Origin: Pseudo-nitzschia pungens
Taxonomy: Eukaryota; Bacillariophyta; Bacillariophyceae; Bacillariales; Bacillariaceae
DNA length: 64,000 nt
Direction of reading: 5' to 3'
Assembly (NCBI GenBank): GCA_037355855.1
Contig: CM074763.1
Location: 5,456,001 to 5,520,000, forward strand
Under the pieces are notes generated by a model. The model was not told the DNA's origin. It saw only the letters and a program-made list of their open reading frames with translations, and ran no database searches. Position 1 is the stretch's first letter. Each line of letters starts with the position of its first letter. Positions 1 to 10,800 of this stretch are shown here, piece by piece. A program made the translations under genes and the position numbers.

Positions 1-2
1 CC

Positions 3-1010
3 CGCGTGACGATTGTGGACGCCCAGACGTCCCTGGTTCCCCTCTTTCCGAGGGCCGTCGGTGCCTACGCCGAGGAGTGGCTGGCGGCCAGGGGGGTGGA
101 ATTGCGACTCGGGGAATCCCTCCGGTCCTGGACCGACCGGACCTGCACCCTTGCCGACGGGACGGTCCTGCACGCCGACGCGGTCTACGTGTGCTTCGGG
201 AGCCGGCCCAACTCGGAACCTTTGGGGAACCCGGGCCGCGCCGCCGGTGCCAATAATGGCGAGACCGAACCCAAAAACGGACCGCTGCCGGGATTTCTGC
301 GGACCGAGCGCGGCACCGTCCGGGTGCGGGACACCCTCCAGGTGGCGCTCGAACGCCCGAGCGAAAACGATGCTTGGTTCGCCTGCGGAGACGTCGCGAG
401 TCCCCCCACCGGCGACGAGAAGCAGGCCTTTCAGGCGGAACTCCAGGGGAAGCTGGCGGCGCGGAATGTGCTGCGGCTCCTGCGGGCTCGGGCTTCCGGA
501 CGAGGGGCCGGTGCGGGCGCCGGTGCGGGCCCGAAACAAAGCGCACCAACGCCGCCGCAACCGCTCCTCCTCTCCTACCCCCGCGACGCGGCCTCGGCCG
601 ACCGAGTCCCGCTGGTCTTTGTGCTGAGCCTCGGAAAGAGCGACGGGGTCCTGGGCTTCAATCGGTTGTGCGTCCCCGGGCCGCTCGCGGCGGTGGTCAA
701 GTACGTCCTCGAGGACACCAAGGTCTCCCACATGAGGGGCGAGAAAATGGGGGCCCTGGTGTGGAAGATCGGGGACGCTTTGACGCTCTGGCTCTCGAGG
801 ACGCTGCTCACGCCGGCCGCGGCAGCAACCGCAACCGCAACAGCAACAGCAACAACAGCAACAACAAAAATTGCAACGGATGCGGCGGCGAACCGAGAAT
901 CATCCCCGGCGGCGACGGCGACGTCCACATCCACATCGACTTCGACGTCGTCGTTGCTGTTTCCGGCGCTGCACCGGCGGGACGTGGAGCCGCAGAGGAA
1001 GCGATCGTGA
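3..1010 (+). CDS. AIF/AMID-type FAD-dependent NAD(P)H oxidoreductase, C-terminal part (5' end outside window)
   Basis: The reading frame is already open at the left edge, so the N-terminal FAD-binding part lies outside the window; the GTG near base 6 is not a credible start. What remains is the second half of a pyridine-nucleotide-disulfide oxidoreductase fold. A beta-alpha stretch around LAARGVELRLGESL and TLADGTVLHADAVYVCFGSRPNS is typical of the NAD-binding and return-to-FAD segments. The FAD-contacting motif DAWFACGDVAS follows, then QAELQGKLAARNV and a C-terminal domain ending KMGALVWKIGDA, as in AIF-like/AMID (AIFM2) proteins. These enzymes pass electrons from NAD(P)H to quinones or act in redox signalling at membranes. 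The last 70 residues are an unusual Ala/Thr and Ser/Thr repeat tail (ATATATATT, TSTSTSTS) encoded by a trinucleotide-rich stretch. Family assignment is good; the exact substrate is unknown. Confidence 0.75.
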   Translation, partial: RVTIVDAQTSLVPLFPRAVGAYAEEWLAARGVELRLGESLRSWTDRTCTLADGTVLHADAVYVCFGSRPNSEPLGNPGRAAGANNGETEPKNGPLPGFLRTERGTVRVRDTLQVALERPSENDAWFACGDVASPPTGDEKQAFQAELQGKLAARNVLRLLRARASGRGAGAGAGAGPKQSAPTPPQPLLLSYPRDAASADRVPLVFVLSLGKSDGVLGFNRLCVPGPLAAVVKYVLEDTKVSHMRGEKMGALVWKIGDALTLWLSRTLLTPAAAATATATATATTATTKIATDAAANRESSPAATATSTSTSTSTSSLLFPALHRRDVEPQRKRS

Positions 1011-1838
1011 TGGTGATGGCGATGGCGATGGCGATTGTGATTGTGATTGTGATGCGTGCCGTCAAGCACGGAACAGCGGCATGTTGCACCGCACTCCAAT
1101 ACGTTACAATAACAAAACAATACAAGAGCACAGTACACCAGTCAAATACAGACAGCGAGACAACCAAAATAGAACGTGTCCCAATAGCAGACAGGAGTCC
1201 ACGAACCATCGAATCAATCACACGGTATGCACTCGACCAGTCGCCACAGTTTTCGTAAACCCATTCCAAAAATTGCAACGTCCCAGCAAGTCAAGAACTT
1301 GTATCGAAATGAAGAACTTGCATCGAAATGCACACAGTGCTAGCTCATTCCATTGGAAACTTTATGCCGGATTCTTCTATAGGATTTGCTTTCTTTAACT
1401 CCTTATAAATTACGTGTATTCACTATCTCGAAACGATGAGGACTCGTGATCGCTCGGCATTTGCTTTGGCCAGTCATGAGATGTGATTTCAATTTTTCAC
1501 CGAAACAGTTCAACCTGCAGCTCTACAGAGTGGAAGGCATATGAGAGGACTTCTTTTCTCTGTTTCCGAACACTAGACTTGGTTTCGCTTCAAATGCGCC
1601 TCGGTCTGTTCAGAAATCTGACTCATGCAACTGTCTGGTTCTTATAACATCAGACTTGGTATCGCTCAAATGCGCCTCGGTCGTAAACGTATAAGTTCAT
1701 GCGGCCAAGGCCCCGCATGGCATTGCATGATGGATTTTTTTTTCTTTCTTTCTTTTTTTCTTCCTTCCTCCTTCTTAAACCCGTTCAGACTTGCAAAGGT
1801 TGTTCATGTTGTTTATCAACATCGACCTAACTCATTAC
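1011..1838. other. Intergenic, microsatellite-rich
   Basis: No gene seen. Directly after the stop codon of the oxidoreductase is an imperfect GATGGC/GATTGT hexanucleotide run (about 1007-1056). A pyrimidine-rich tract lies at about 1735-1780. Confidence 0.6.
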
Positions 1839-3470
1839 TTATATACAACCAAACGCCAAGCACCCAATTTTGAAGACGCAAGCAACATTGTGCGCATCTT
1901 CGTATTTCTTCGATATTTCGAAATTGGTTTCTTGAATAGGAATTGGGGCGATTTTCTTCTCCACCCACAGCGTAAGATCAGAATTGCTTGTCGCCGCAAC
2001 GTCGGTGCCTTGCATTCTTTGAAAATCGTCGATTCCCACACGAGACGAAATATTTCGAAGAAAGGAACTTCCATCGAAGTTGAAGAACAAGAAAAGGAAG
2101 AAAAGGAAACCCATTGCACGATTCCTCGATCTCTTAGCTCTCAAGTTTGCCCTCTCCGCAGCAGCTTCCTTGTATGATTGTGTTATCGTTGTGTTGATTT
2201 TACTCAGTGCCAGAGCAGTTGCACGTTCGATGTCAATCTTTGCCTGTGCTGATGCTCCTTCCATTGCTTGAAGCAGCAGGTCGTTACTGGGTTTGAAAGA
2301 AATGCAATAACTTTCTTCGTCATCACTCGCTTCTCTGCTGTCGTTGTCGTATAAGTTTCTTTGTCGTGTATCTTTTACGACAGGAGCCTCGACACGAATC
2401 TGATTAATAGCATTTGTCACCGCACGCTCTACCTTGGTATTTGCTGAAGCCGTAATGTTTTCAATGACTTGTAGATATGAATTGTGAGAACTAGTCGTTG
2501 ACACTATGTCGTCTTCTTGACCCCCTCGCTCGTGATCTGTGAATTCAATAGAATGGGAGGAAATATCTTTATCGTTCTCGACATCTATCTCCATCGGTAG
2601 TAGTGCACTGATTTTGGCTGTTTTTGATCTCCGACCAACGCAAGTAGAATCGTCATCACCGTGTTCCCCATCGAGATAAAGTGAAAAATCAACTGCAGGA
2701 GCCATGCTGTCAATTTCTTCGTCTTCTTCGAGTATAAGACTGCTTCTATTTTGTTGTGAAATCACAGAAAAAATGGGGCTTGTAATTTCTTCGGCCAAAG
2801 TCAAGCAGTTGTTGGAAGATGCGGTGCTTACAATATCTGAAGCCGTGGGGCTCGCAACACTTGCTGATTCTGTGATGTCTTCACTGATCATGGATACATC
2901 CAGGCCTGGTATCGAATTCGAGGATGTGTTTTCTCCTTGTGAATTTTCTTCGTGTTGCGTATCTGCTGGGTTGGCATTGCCTTGAATAAAGTTTCTGCTG
3001 GGAGACAACAGATTCAATTCAATTCGATCATGTACAACTGTTTTCATGTCCAAATACTGGTTCGGTAAGAGTTGTCGGAGTGTTCTGGTGGCTGAACGCT
3101 CTTCTTCCTCCTCTTCTTGGTGGATCTGACTCGCTTGTGTAGTACTGCCTCTAGTTTCCAAAGTTTCGACCGATCTTGGACTCACAGACTCATCTGTGTC
3201 GAACGTTTCTGCCGTGTTGATCCATCCTTGTTCTCCGTTGCCATCACTAATTTTCAATGATCGCTTCGACACCTTGCTGCCAATGTTTTTCATGGCGCGT
3301 TTCGTAAGTTGCTTTCCCACTTTACGAATAGGTGCCGATATTAGTTTGGTTATCGACCGTGATCTGTTCATATTTTTGCTTTTCTTCACGGGTGAAGGTC
3401 CCCCACGAAAGAGGTTGTCCTTCGATTGAGGGACATCAATATATGAAGCGGCTGCACTGTGTATCCTCAT
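1839..3470 (-). CDS. Unrecognised acidic protein with C-terminal hydrophobic segment
   Basis: A single 543-codon frame on the minus strand; I do not recognise the family. The first 80 residues are basic (KKSKNMNRSRSITKLISAPIRK, ending KRAMKNIGSKVSKRSLKI). A long Ser/Glu/Asp-rich and probably disordered middle follows. Two related alpha-helical segments come next: ASANTKVERAVTNAINQI and GASAQAKIDIERATALALSKI, which share the pattern A-x-x-K-x-ERA-x-x-x-A-x-x-I and look like an internal duplication. Near the C-terminus AMGFLFFLFLFFNF, after a Lys/Arg cluster, could be a membrane anchor. The start used is the first ATG after the divergent intergenic space shared with the plus-strand gene at 4082. 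Codon and amino-acid use look like a real protein, but function cannot be inferred. Confidence 0.6.
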   Translation of the reverse strand: MRIHSAAASYIDVPQSKDNLFRGGPSPVKKSKNMNRSRSITKLISAPIRKVGKQLTKRAMKNIGSKVSKRSLKISDGNGEQGWINTAETFDTDESVSPRSVETLETRGSTTQASQIHQEEEEEERSATRTLRQLLPNQYLDMKTVVHDRIELNLLSPSRNFIQGNANPADTQHEENSQGENTSSNSIPGLDVSMISEDITESASVASPTASDIVSTASSNNCLTLAEEITSPIFSVISQQNRSSLILEEDEEIDSMAPAVDFSLYLDGEHGDDDSTCVGRRSKTAKISALLPMEIDVENDKDISSHSIEFTDHERGGQEDDIVSTTSSHNSYLQVIENITASANTKVERAVTNAINQIRVEAPVVKDTRQRNLYDNDSREASDDEESYCISFKPSNDLLLQAMEGASAQAKIDIERATALALSKINTTITQSYKEAAAERANLRAKRSRNRAMGFLFFLFLFFNFDGSSFLRNISSRVGIDDFQRMQGTDVAATSNSDLTLWVEKKIAPIPIQETNFEISKKYEDAHNVACVFKIGCLAFGCI

Positions 3471-4081
3471 CCTGCACGTCGCTTATTTTTGCAGTGAATA
3501 AACTCTATTGCACTGAGTCCATTGCTGAGCGCCGAACGCCACTGACAAAATTGATATGTTTCTCTTCTATTTTGTGAGAGAACATCAGATTACGAAAGAA
3601 AAAAGACAATTCTTCGAATTCATTTCAAATTTCAAAGGTTGCTCCTTTTTCTTCACTAAAGCTAGAAAAAGCGACGTCGGAAAATCTATTGCCGGCCAGC
3701 TCGATAACGATTGTCAACGGTGTCAAACGGATATGAGCGGTTCCATTTCTGATTCGAACAGATCGAGTCACGAATGGTCATGATCAGTCGTACTTAATCA
3801 AAAAAATTCGCGTAACGCTTGACAGTTTGTTGTCATGGCGCCCCCGCCACCTATGAAACGCTTTTCTTCGCGCACTTTTTTGGAGGGAATGTCTGCAACG
3901 AAGTTTCTTCGAAAGGGTTCAATTTTAATTCGTGGTTTTCGTCTTTTCCGATCGGAAGGCATTCCCCACTCTCAAGAACGTGATCATCGAAACAACGCAC
4001 GATCAAACAATAACTTACGAACTGGAGTTCAGGAGCTGGTATACTTTTTGAACGAAACAAGCAACCGAGGGAACGCATAAT
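3471..4081. other. Divergent intergenic region
   Basis: Lies between two divergently oriented genes, so it should contain both promoters and 5' leaders. A short plus-strand ORF (3835-4080) ends one base before the next ATG in another frame and is probably leader or an unrecognised upstream exon. No clear promoter motif was recognised. Confidence 0.4.
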
Positions 4082-4681
4082 ATGAAGCAGGAAGCATCCA
4101 GAGACATGAAATTACTAAAGGGCATCACCGAGGTCCCGCAAAAAATAGGGCAATCTGTTCTGTCGGTTCCAGATAAGATGTTTAAGAAACAGCAGCAGGG
4201 GCAAGAGGATAACGAAGAAAGGGACGAAGTAACAGATGCCTCCAAAGAGTTGCACGGACAAGTGTGTTCAGAGATCATAGAAGAGCAAATAGCTCGATCT
4301 TCAGTGGCGGAATCGATGAACGAGTGTATGAGGGAAATCACCAATCATTTGAAACTGTATCTCTTCGAAAAATCTGGCATGAATTCGGATGTGCGGTACC
4401 AGTATGAGGAATGGATCTTGGCACTTCATCCCGAAAATGTGCATTACATCGGAAGCGGTAGATCTCTGATCGATCATAGATTCTACATGCGGGACAGCCA
4501 CCATCGGAAACTGTGGAACGAGTACATGATCAAGATAGATTGCGAAGAGTCGATGGTGAAGGAAGAGTCGAGATCGAATAACGCCAACAGCAATAGGTCG
4601 CTGGTCAACATTCTGATGGAAGAGCCGGAAGAATTGTGCCGTGTATTGAGTGATTCGTGCTGTCTATCTCAGAAGCCTTAA
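4082..4681 (+). CDS. Unrecognised 199-aa protein with YEEWILALHPENV and IDHRFYM motifs
   Basis: The frame opens at 4052 and the first ATG is at 4082. The N-terminal 70 residues are polar and probably disordered, including KKQQQGQEDNEERDE. The central part, from NHLKLYLFEKSGMN to KLWNEYMIKID, looks folded, with YEEWILALHPENV and LIDHRFYMRDSHHRKLWNEY. I have an impression that such His/Asn/Trp motifs recur in small diatom proteins, but I cannot name a domain and do not claim a function. The tail is Ser/Asn-rich. An upstream exon joined by splicing cannot be excluded, because an ORF on the same strand ends just before the start. Confidence 0.55.
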   Translation: MKQEASRDMKLLKGITEVPQKIGQSVLSVPDKMFKKQQQGQEDNEERDEVTDASKELHGQVCSEIIEEQIARSSVAESMNECMREITNHLKLYLFEKSGMNSDVRYQYEEWILALHPENVHYIGSGRSLIDHRFYMRDSHHRKLWNEYMIKIDCEESMVKEESRSNNANSNRSLVNILMEEPEELCRVLSDSCCLSQKP

Positions 4682-6267
4682 CCTTTCATAAATCAATCCA
4701 CCACCACTACGGTCGCGACGATCGTGCCATAATTTATAATTTGCTATATTCACGTTGCAACAACTTCATTAACGTAGAATGCTGGTTGAAAAGTCCGATC
4801 GTGGAGTTGGGTCAAGTCTTCTGCCGAACGGATGGATTTCTTTCCTTTCTAACACAATAAATATTCATTTTGTAAGATCGACGTGCGACGTGTGCGCGTT
4901 TAATCCTTTCGTTGAGGCAAGACCCCCGAGAGGGAAACAAAAACTGCATCAACTTGTAAGAATTCTGTCCCAGACAAATGGTGATCATCTAGACAAACAT
5001 GAAGTGACAGGCATAAACCCTTCCGGGATGCTGTAAGTGCAACAAACAATCAGTAGGAAGCGGCCTCCTTCTCGCCACGACGACCTGGCGATGAAAGTAG
5101 GATCCAGAGTTGACAACAAAGGACGAAAAAGATTGAATGACCTCAACTACTACTAGTAGTAGCTATGTTGGAAATTTAGTACAAGCTTGATAGAAATATG
5201 TGGAAGAAAGAAAAAAACAGCAGAAACCACAGAAATAATGTGAAAAACAACCAAGTGGTCATTAGTAGTAGCTAGTAGTGCTGGTTCCAAGATTAAAAAG
5301 CTGATGAAAATGAAGCTGGTGGTGCTGCTTGACTGTGCCTACTAAGAATAGTACTAGGACTCTATTACTAGGGTGGGAGTGACAATTTTCCAATGCTGAA
5401 TTTCTGCTGAAAAGCATATCTTCAGGAAAGTGCTGCAAGTCAGTTGTTTTTCCATCATGTACAACTTCTTTCCTGTGTCTAGTGTATGAATGCGTATCAG
5501 AATGACAACAACACTAACAAGAAATAGTAAAGAATGGTCAGGAACTGAAATTTCACAACTTGTCCACTCTCACAATATTTTCAGAAAGACAAGCATTACT
5601 ACTATTTGTGCATGTGTTTGTCATTTCTTGTTCTTGCAAGAACCCCAACGGGCGGTGTGAAAGAAGACCACGTCTTTACTACTACTACTACTACTAGTAC
5701 TTCAGTAGTAGTAGTACTTGGAACAGTCAATGCTGTTGGCAACCGATTGTAATACGCTACAAGATTGAAAGCTACCTCCCGTCTTTCACATCTCCATACA
5801 TGCCATCACCATGCCTACCACATTCACAGTGTTTCTCGGAATGGCATAATAAGAATCTCTTAATATTATGATAACTTACCGTATGGTAATCTTAAATCTT
5901 ACTACGAGTACAACTGCACCATTCTTTTTGCAAGGGGACGTCGGGAATTTATAATATGCCGGAGCGTTCAAAAAATCAGCACCGATCTTCCGTCTCTCAA
6001 CCAAACATCATGATTTTGCGAAAGGATCCGAAATCCGAAATCCGAAATTTTTAACTGTTTAAAACTTAACTTACTGTTTCAACGAAAGGAACAAAATTGA
6101 CAACCTGGTGCAACAATAATCATTGTACGGTAACCTTACGGTTAAGACGCCTCATCGAATGAATCCTTCCAGCTGACAAGTGCGATACGGTACCCACAAA
6201 GCAGTCAATCTTGTTTTCAGAGTCGGTCCATTGTCCCCAGCGAAAAAAACCCCAAACTCTGGTGGCC
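4682..6267. other. Intergenic with CTAGTAGT-type islands
   Basis: No convincing gene. From about 5138 to 5350 and 5675 to 5722 the sequence is dense in ACTACTAGTAGT-like words; at 5675-5722 a run of ACT triplets faces a run of AGT triplets and could pair as a hairpin. Around 6030 the heptamer CCGAAAT is repeated. Confidence 0.6.
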
Positions 6268-7320
6268 ATGGTGGAGGCGCAGCCCGGGTCTCCCGCCACG
6301 TCGAGCCGGTACATCCATGCCATCCAAACCGCGTACGGGTCGTACGTCGAAGCGGGCGGAGATGGCGACGACGTCTGGAAGGTCCGTGGACAGCAGTTGG
6401 GATACGATGCGGGCTTTCTCCAGCGCTGCGGCTTGCCGGTGTGCCCGCTGCCGTCGTCTCGCGACGAAGGCAACGACGAAACGGAAACCACCATCGAAGA
6501 GTCGGCGCAAACATCACCACCACCACCACCACCAACAACAACAACACTACCGGCACTCTTTGCGGCCTTTTGCGGAAGCGGTTGTCCGCTGCGCATCGAG
6601 AACGACCGACACCTCCCGAAAGCGGGAGACACGGTGGTGGATCTGGGATGCGGTGCCGGCCACGATGCCATCCTGGCGGGAGGACTGGTGGGGCCGACCG
6701 GACGCGTGTTGGGAGTGGATTTCACCCGGGCCATGATCGATCGATCGGTGCGCAACGCGGAGCGATGGTGTCCGCGGTGATATCCCGGGCGCCGGAAACT
6801 TTGCCCGCCCCTTGTTCGTCGAGGGCGGCATCGACGATCCGGAGCGGCTCTTCTCCTCCGTGGAAAAACAACCATCCTCGTCCTCCTCGGCATCGGCAGC
6901 AGCGCACGGGCGCAATGATTCGGACAATGATTCGGGGCCCCCGTTGGAGCGGGGATGCGCGGACGTCGTTCTGTCGAACGGGGTCGTCAATCTCTGCGCC
7001 GACAAGGCCGCGGCGTTCCGCACCGCCTTCGAGCTGCTGAAACCTCGCGGGAGAATTTCTGCTGAGCGACCTCTGCTTCGGTACGCGAGACTCCCGGGGC
7101 CGCGATGCCGCCGCTGCTGCTATCGAGCGCCATCGGCGACTCCGAGGTCACCCGCTGAGTCGCGGGGTGCGTCGGAGTGGACGAGTGCCTCCGGCTCCTC
7201 CGAGCCGAAGGATTCGAAGACGCGAAATTCGCGGGACACACCGGCTTTTGGACGTCGTCCAAAACCCGGGGATCGGATTTTGTGGCCACGAAACCTCCGG
7301 TCGCACCAACCATCGAGTAA
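6268..7320 (+). pseudogene. ArsM-like SAM-dependent methyltransferase, interrupted by at least three frameshifts
   Basis: The ATG at 6268 opens a frame holding the SAM-binding motif VVDLGCGAGHDA followed by GLVGPTGRVLGVDFT and AMIDRSVRNAE, very close to arsenite methyltransferase (ArsM/AS3MT) style enzymes. That frame stops at 6778-6780, but the homology continues one frame over at about 6776 (DVVLSNGVVNLCADK, then ELLKPRGR), shifts again near 7056 (FLLSDLCFG), and ends in a third frame from about 7159 to the TAA at 7318-7320 (LRAEGFEDAKFAGHTGFWTS). Three single-base frame breaks in 0.6 kb mean decay or sequencing indels. An acidic/poly-Pro insertion (TSPPPPPPTTTT) precedes the core. The motif SNCVINL of arsenic methylases reads SNGVVNL here, so the catalytic cysteine is absent and arsenic as substrate is doubtful even if the gene is intact. 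Confidence 0.7.
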
Positions 7321-7831
7321 ACCGCACGCAGACACACACACGCAGACACACACACAGAGGGACACGCAGACAAACGCACGCGCGATGGTGCTTCTCGCCC
7401 AAAGAACTACGTCACCCGGCACTCGGCACTCCGATCGTTTCGGATTCGGAGCTCGTTTCCGCAAGAACGCTGCGCGGAATGACGGCAACGAGCAGCCTAG
7501 AAAGTTGTTGTCGCCCGAAAACGCGTACCGGTATGTTGGAATCTTGAGATCCCTGTCGCATCACATCATGATCCCGAAACAAGTTTTTGCGTTACGTTAT
7601 TTTCATAATGATTAAATAATAGTGGTAAAATTAATAATTTATTGGTGGAATGAATGATGACAAGCCAACCAAAGCTTAACTTACTCGTAGTACAGGTGGC
7701 AAAAGTCTTTTTTTAAATTGATTCATTGATTGATTGTTCACTTGATATAACAATAACAATAACTGTTTACGTGTCAACGTCAAATATATGGATTCCCCGA
7801 TCCTTTTCAAAGTTTTCATGTTCCTGTTCAT
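7321..7831. other. Intergenic between convergent genes; CA-rich microsatellite
   Basis: A purine/CA repeat (CACGCAGACACACA-like) occupies about 7325-7385, followed by AT-rich sequence. No gene seen. Confidence 0.5.
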
Positions 7832-10800
7832 TTACAGCGACGACGCCGGGAACCATTTTTCCAGCAGAGCAACGTCAAAGTCAGGGCACTCAATGGAGGA
7901 TCCCTTGAGAGCCTGTTGGAGGTTGTCGCTGTCGAGTTCCAACCAGGTATAGGCTTCAAAGTATTTCTCAAAGGACAACCAACCGCTGGAGAGCTTGTCG
8001 TTGCTTGCCGATATGCGTTCCATCCACTCGGCACGGGTGACCGGCTCGATGGGCTGGGTCTCACCGCCTCGCTTCGAGTTCAACCATTCCACTACCGTTC
8101 CGAGAGGGACGGGTTTGTGTGGAGACTGCAGGTGCAGGCGTTGTCCGATGGCCGCCTGCGGGCTGTGGGCGGCGAGCTGCGCGACGGCCTTGGCGGCAAA
8201 GTCCACCGGAGTAAGATCCAGGGCGTAGTTGGTATCGACCAGCGGAGCACAGCCGGCCTTGAGAATACCGTCGATCAACAAGTAGTTGAGATCATCTGGG
8301 TTGGAAACACCTGTGATGGTGCTTCCGGCCATGTTTCCGGGTCGCAAGACACTGATAGGGAGACCACGAGACTCCGCTAGCGCACACATTCGTTCCGCCA
8401 CCCACTTGGTCATGGCGTACCCCTCCGACAAAAAGGGACTGAATCGGTCGAGGTCGACGTCCTCTTTGAGACGAACGGTGGTACGGTCTTGTTCCAGTTC
8501 GGCCTCGGAGAAATAAGCCTTCGCATCCACGGGGAAGATACCGTTCGTACTAATATAGTGAACGGGCTTGACCTTGGTGCTGACAAAGCCATTGGTGGTG
8601 GCCAATCGCAGGATTTCCTGTGTCCCGAGAACATTGGATTCCTTGAGGGAGGAGTACGACTTGATGAGGTTGACTTCGGCACCGCAGTGGATGATCGAGT
8701 CGATCTCCAGGGCCAGCGATTTGAACTGTTTTTCGTCCATTCCGAGGAGAGGCTTAGACAAGTCTCCCGCGACGGCCATCAGACGAGAATCCATGACCAG
8801 GGCAGCGGCGTCAGCATCCACGGCATCGCTCGAGGACTGAATGGATTCGATGGTGCTGGTTCGCAGCTGGTACTTGTCCATGGTGTTGAGGAGTCGCTGC
8901 TTGGCGGAAGCGTCGTCCTGGGCACGGGCCAGACAAACAACGGTGATTTCGGGATTCTGCAGCAATTCCGACAAAATGTGGGATCCTAGGTATCCGGTGG
9001 CACCCGTCAAAAAGACGACACGTGGGTTGGTGAGGGCACTCGATTCGATGCGGATTCGAGACATGGCGTCTCCGTTTGCGCTGGGTTTGGGGAAGATGGA
9101 GGGATCCAGGGACATGGCCTCGGCTTGCATGTCGATGGCATTGGCGCTCAACTCGGCATCGGCGCTGCCTTCGTTCAGAATAGCGTTTGAAATATCGCGA
9201 ATGGTGGGCGATTCCATGACCGTGATGATGGACAAGTCGCCGGAGAATTTCTCGTTGATCATCTTGACCATTTTGGTGGCCAGCAACGAGTGGCCTCCCA
9301 CTTCGAAGAAGGAGTCGACGACGCTCAATTCGTCTGCCGAAAGATCCAAGAGCTGGCTCCAGATCTCGACGATTCCTTTCTCGGTGTCGTTTTCGGGTCC
9401 CATGCGCGACGTGGCCTTGGCGCTTTCGTCGGCAAGGTCGTCATCGTCGTCGTACGAAAAGGCCCGGAGCCGCCGTGCCGTTTCGTGAGAGGGAAGCTTC
9501 CTACGATCGACCTTTCCGGCGGCAGATGCCGCCACCGGCAGGGCGTCAATGACGCAAAAGGTCGAGGGGATGGCGTAGGGAGGGACGTGATCCTTCAAGA
9601 ACTGTCGGACGCTCGAGGCCGACGGAGGATCCTCCCAGGAGGCGGGAACCACGTAGGCCACGAGTTTCTTGTCGCGGGACCCTTCGCTTCCAACCGCCAA
9701 GACGACGGAACTCGAGAGCTTGGGGTGCTTCGCCAGGGCCGTTTCCACGGCTCCCAACACGACGGAGTATCCACGAATCTTGACCATGAAATCGCAGCGT
9801 CCCAAAATCTCCAGCTCCTTGGTATCCGTCAAAACCCGCCCGAGATCTCCGGTTCGATACAATGTGGGAGCGCGTAAGTTTTTGTCTTCGCCCTCGGGAT
9901 CCCAAAACGGATTCTTGACGAATCGATAAGCGGTCTTTTCGGGCATGTTGAGGTATCCCCGTCCAACCACTGGTCCACCAACGTAGACTTCTCCGATCGC
10001 TCCCTCCGGCACCAATTGCATTGATCCGGTCTCGGCAGTGGTATCGTGATCGTCGTTTTGTTCCAGATCAACAATGTAGAACTTGACCCCCGGAATGGCC
10101 TTTCCGCAGGTGGCGTACTTTTTGACCTCACCCTCGCTGTCTTCGCTGGGTCCGAGTTCTCGCTTGAGATCTCCAATGCTCACGTCGTGGCATTCGGAAA
10201 TACTGTACAGGTTCAGAAATTCCACGTTTGGACACAGCGTGGTGAAGCTGACCGCCAGGTGCCGGCTCACTACTTCTCCGCAGAGCCAGAGGTACCGAAG
10301 GCCGCCAAGTCGGTCCTGGACCTCCTCGGGAGTCAGCGTGTCCAGAATGAGCTGCAACAAGCTGGGGGTCCACAAGATGCGTGTGATTCCCCGGTCTCGG
10401 ACGAATTTTGTGACGGCGTGCGGATCAAAGAGGACGTGATCGGGAATGCAGACGGTCGTGGCTCCCTTGATGAGCGGTCGGAACAATTCCCAGACGAAAA
10501 AGACTCCCGCTCCGGCGCGATCCTCTAAGTCTCCCGTCTCGGGATTGGTGTGAAAGGGAAAGCGGACGATCCGGTCCAGATACGAATGGATGGCGGCCCG
10601 GTGGGTCTGGCAGATTCCCTTGGGGACTCCGGTGGTTCCGGAACTCATGACGGCAAAGGCCAGGTGATCCGCTTTGGGAGCCACGTACGAAGCGGGAGGA
10701 TAGGACGGGCGGTCTCCGGCCTTGGGGTCTTCGAAAAAGGGGGCCTTGTTGCCGAGGGTCATCACCATCGAGGGATCGTCGAAACGGTTGTTGAACGGTT

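Noticed and set aside
575..1278. Minus-strand ORFs opposite the AIF-like gene tail
   Set aside because: Composition reflects the trinucleotide repeat tract (poly-Val/Ala, His/Asn); no domain.
8489..9488. Long plus-strand ORFs opposite the NRPS-like gene
   Set aside because: Shadows of the minus-strand enzyme, whose A, carrier and reductase motifs are unambiguous.
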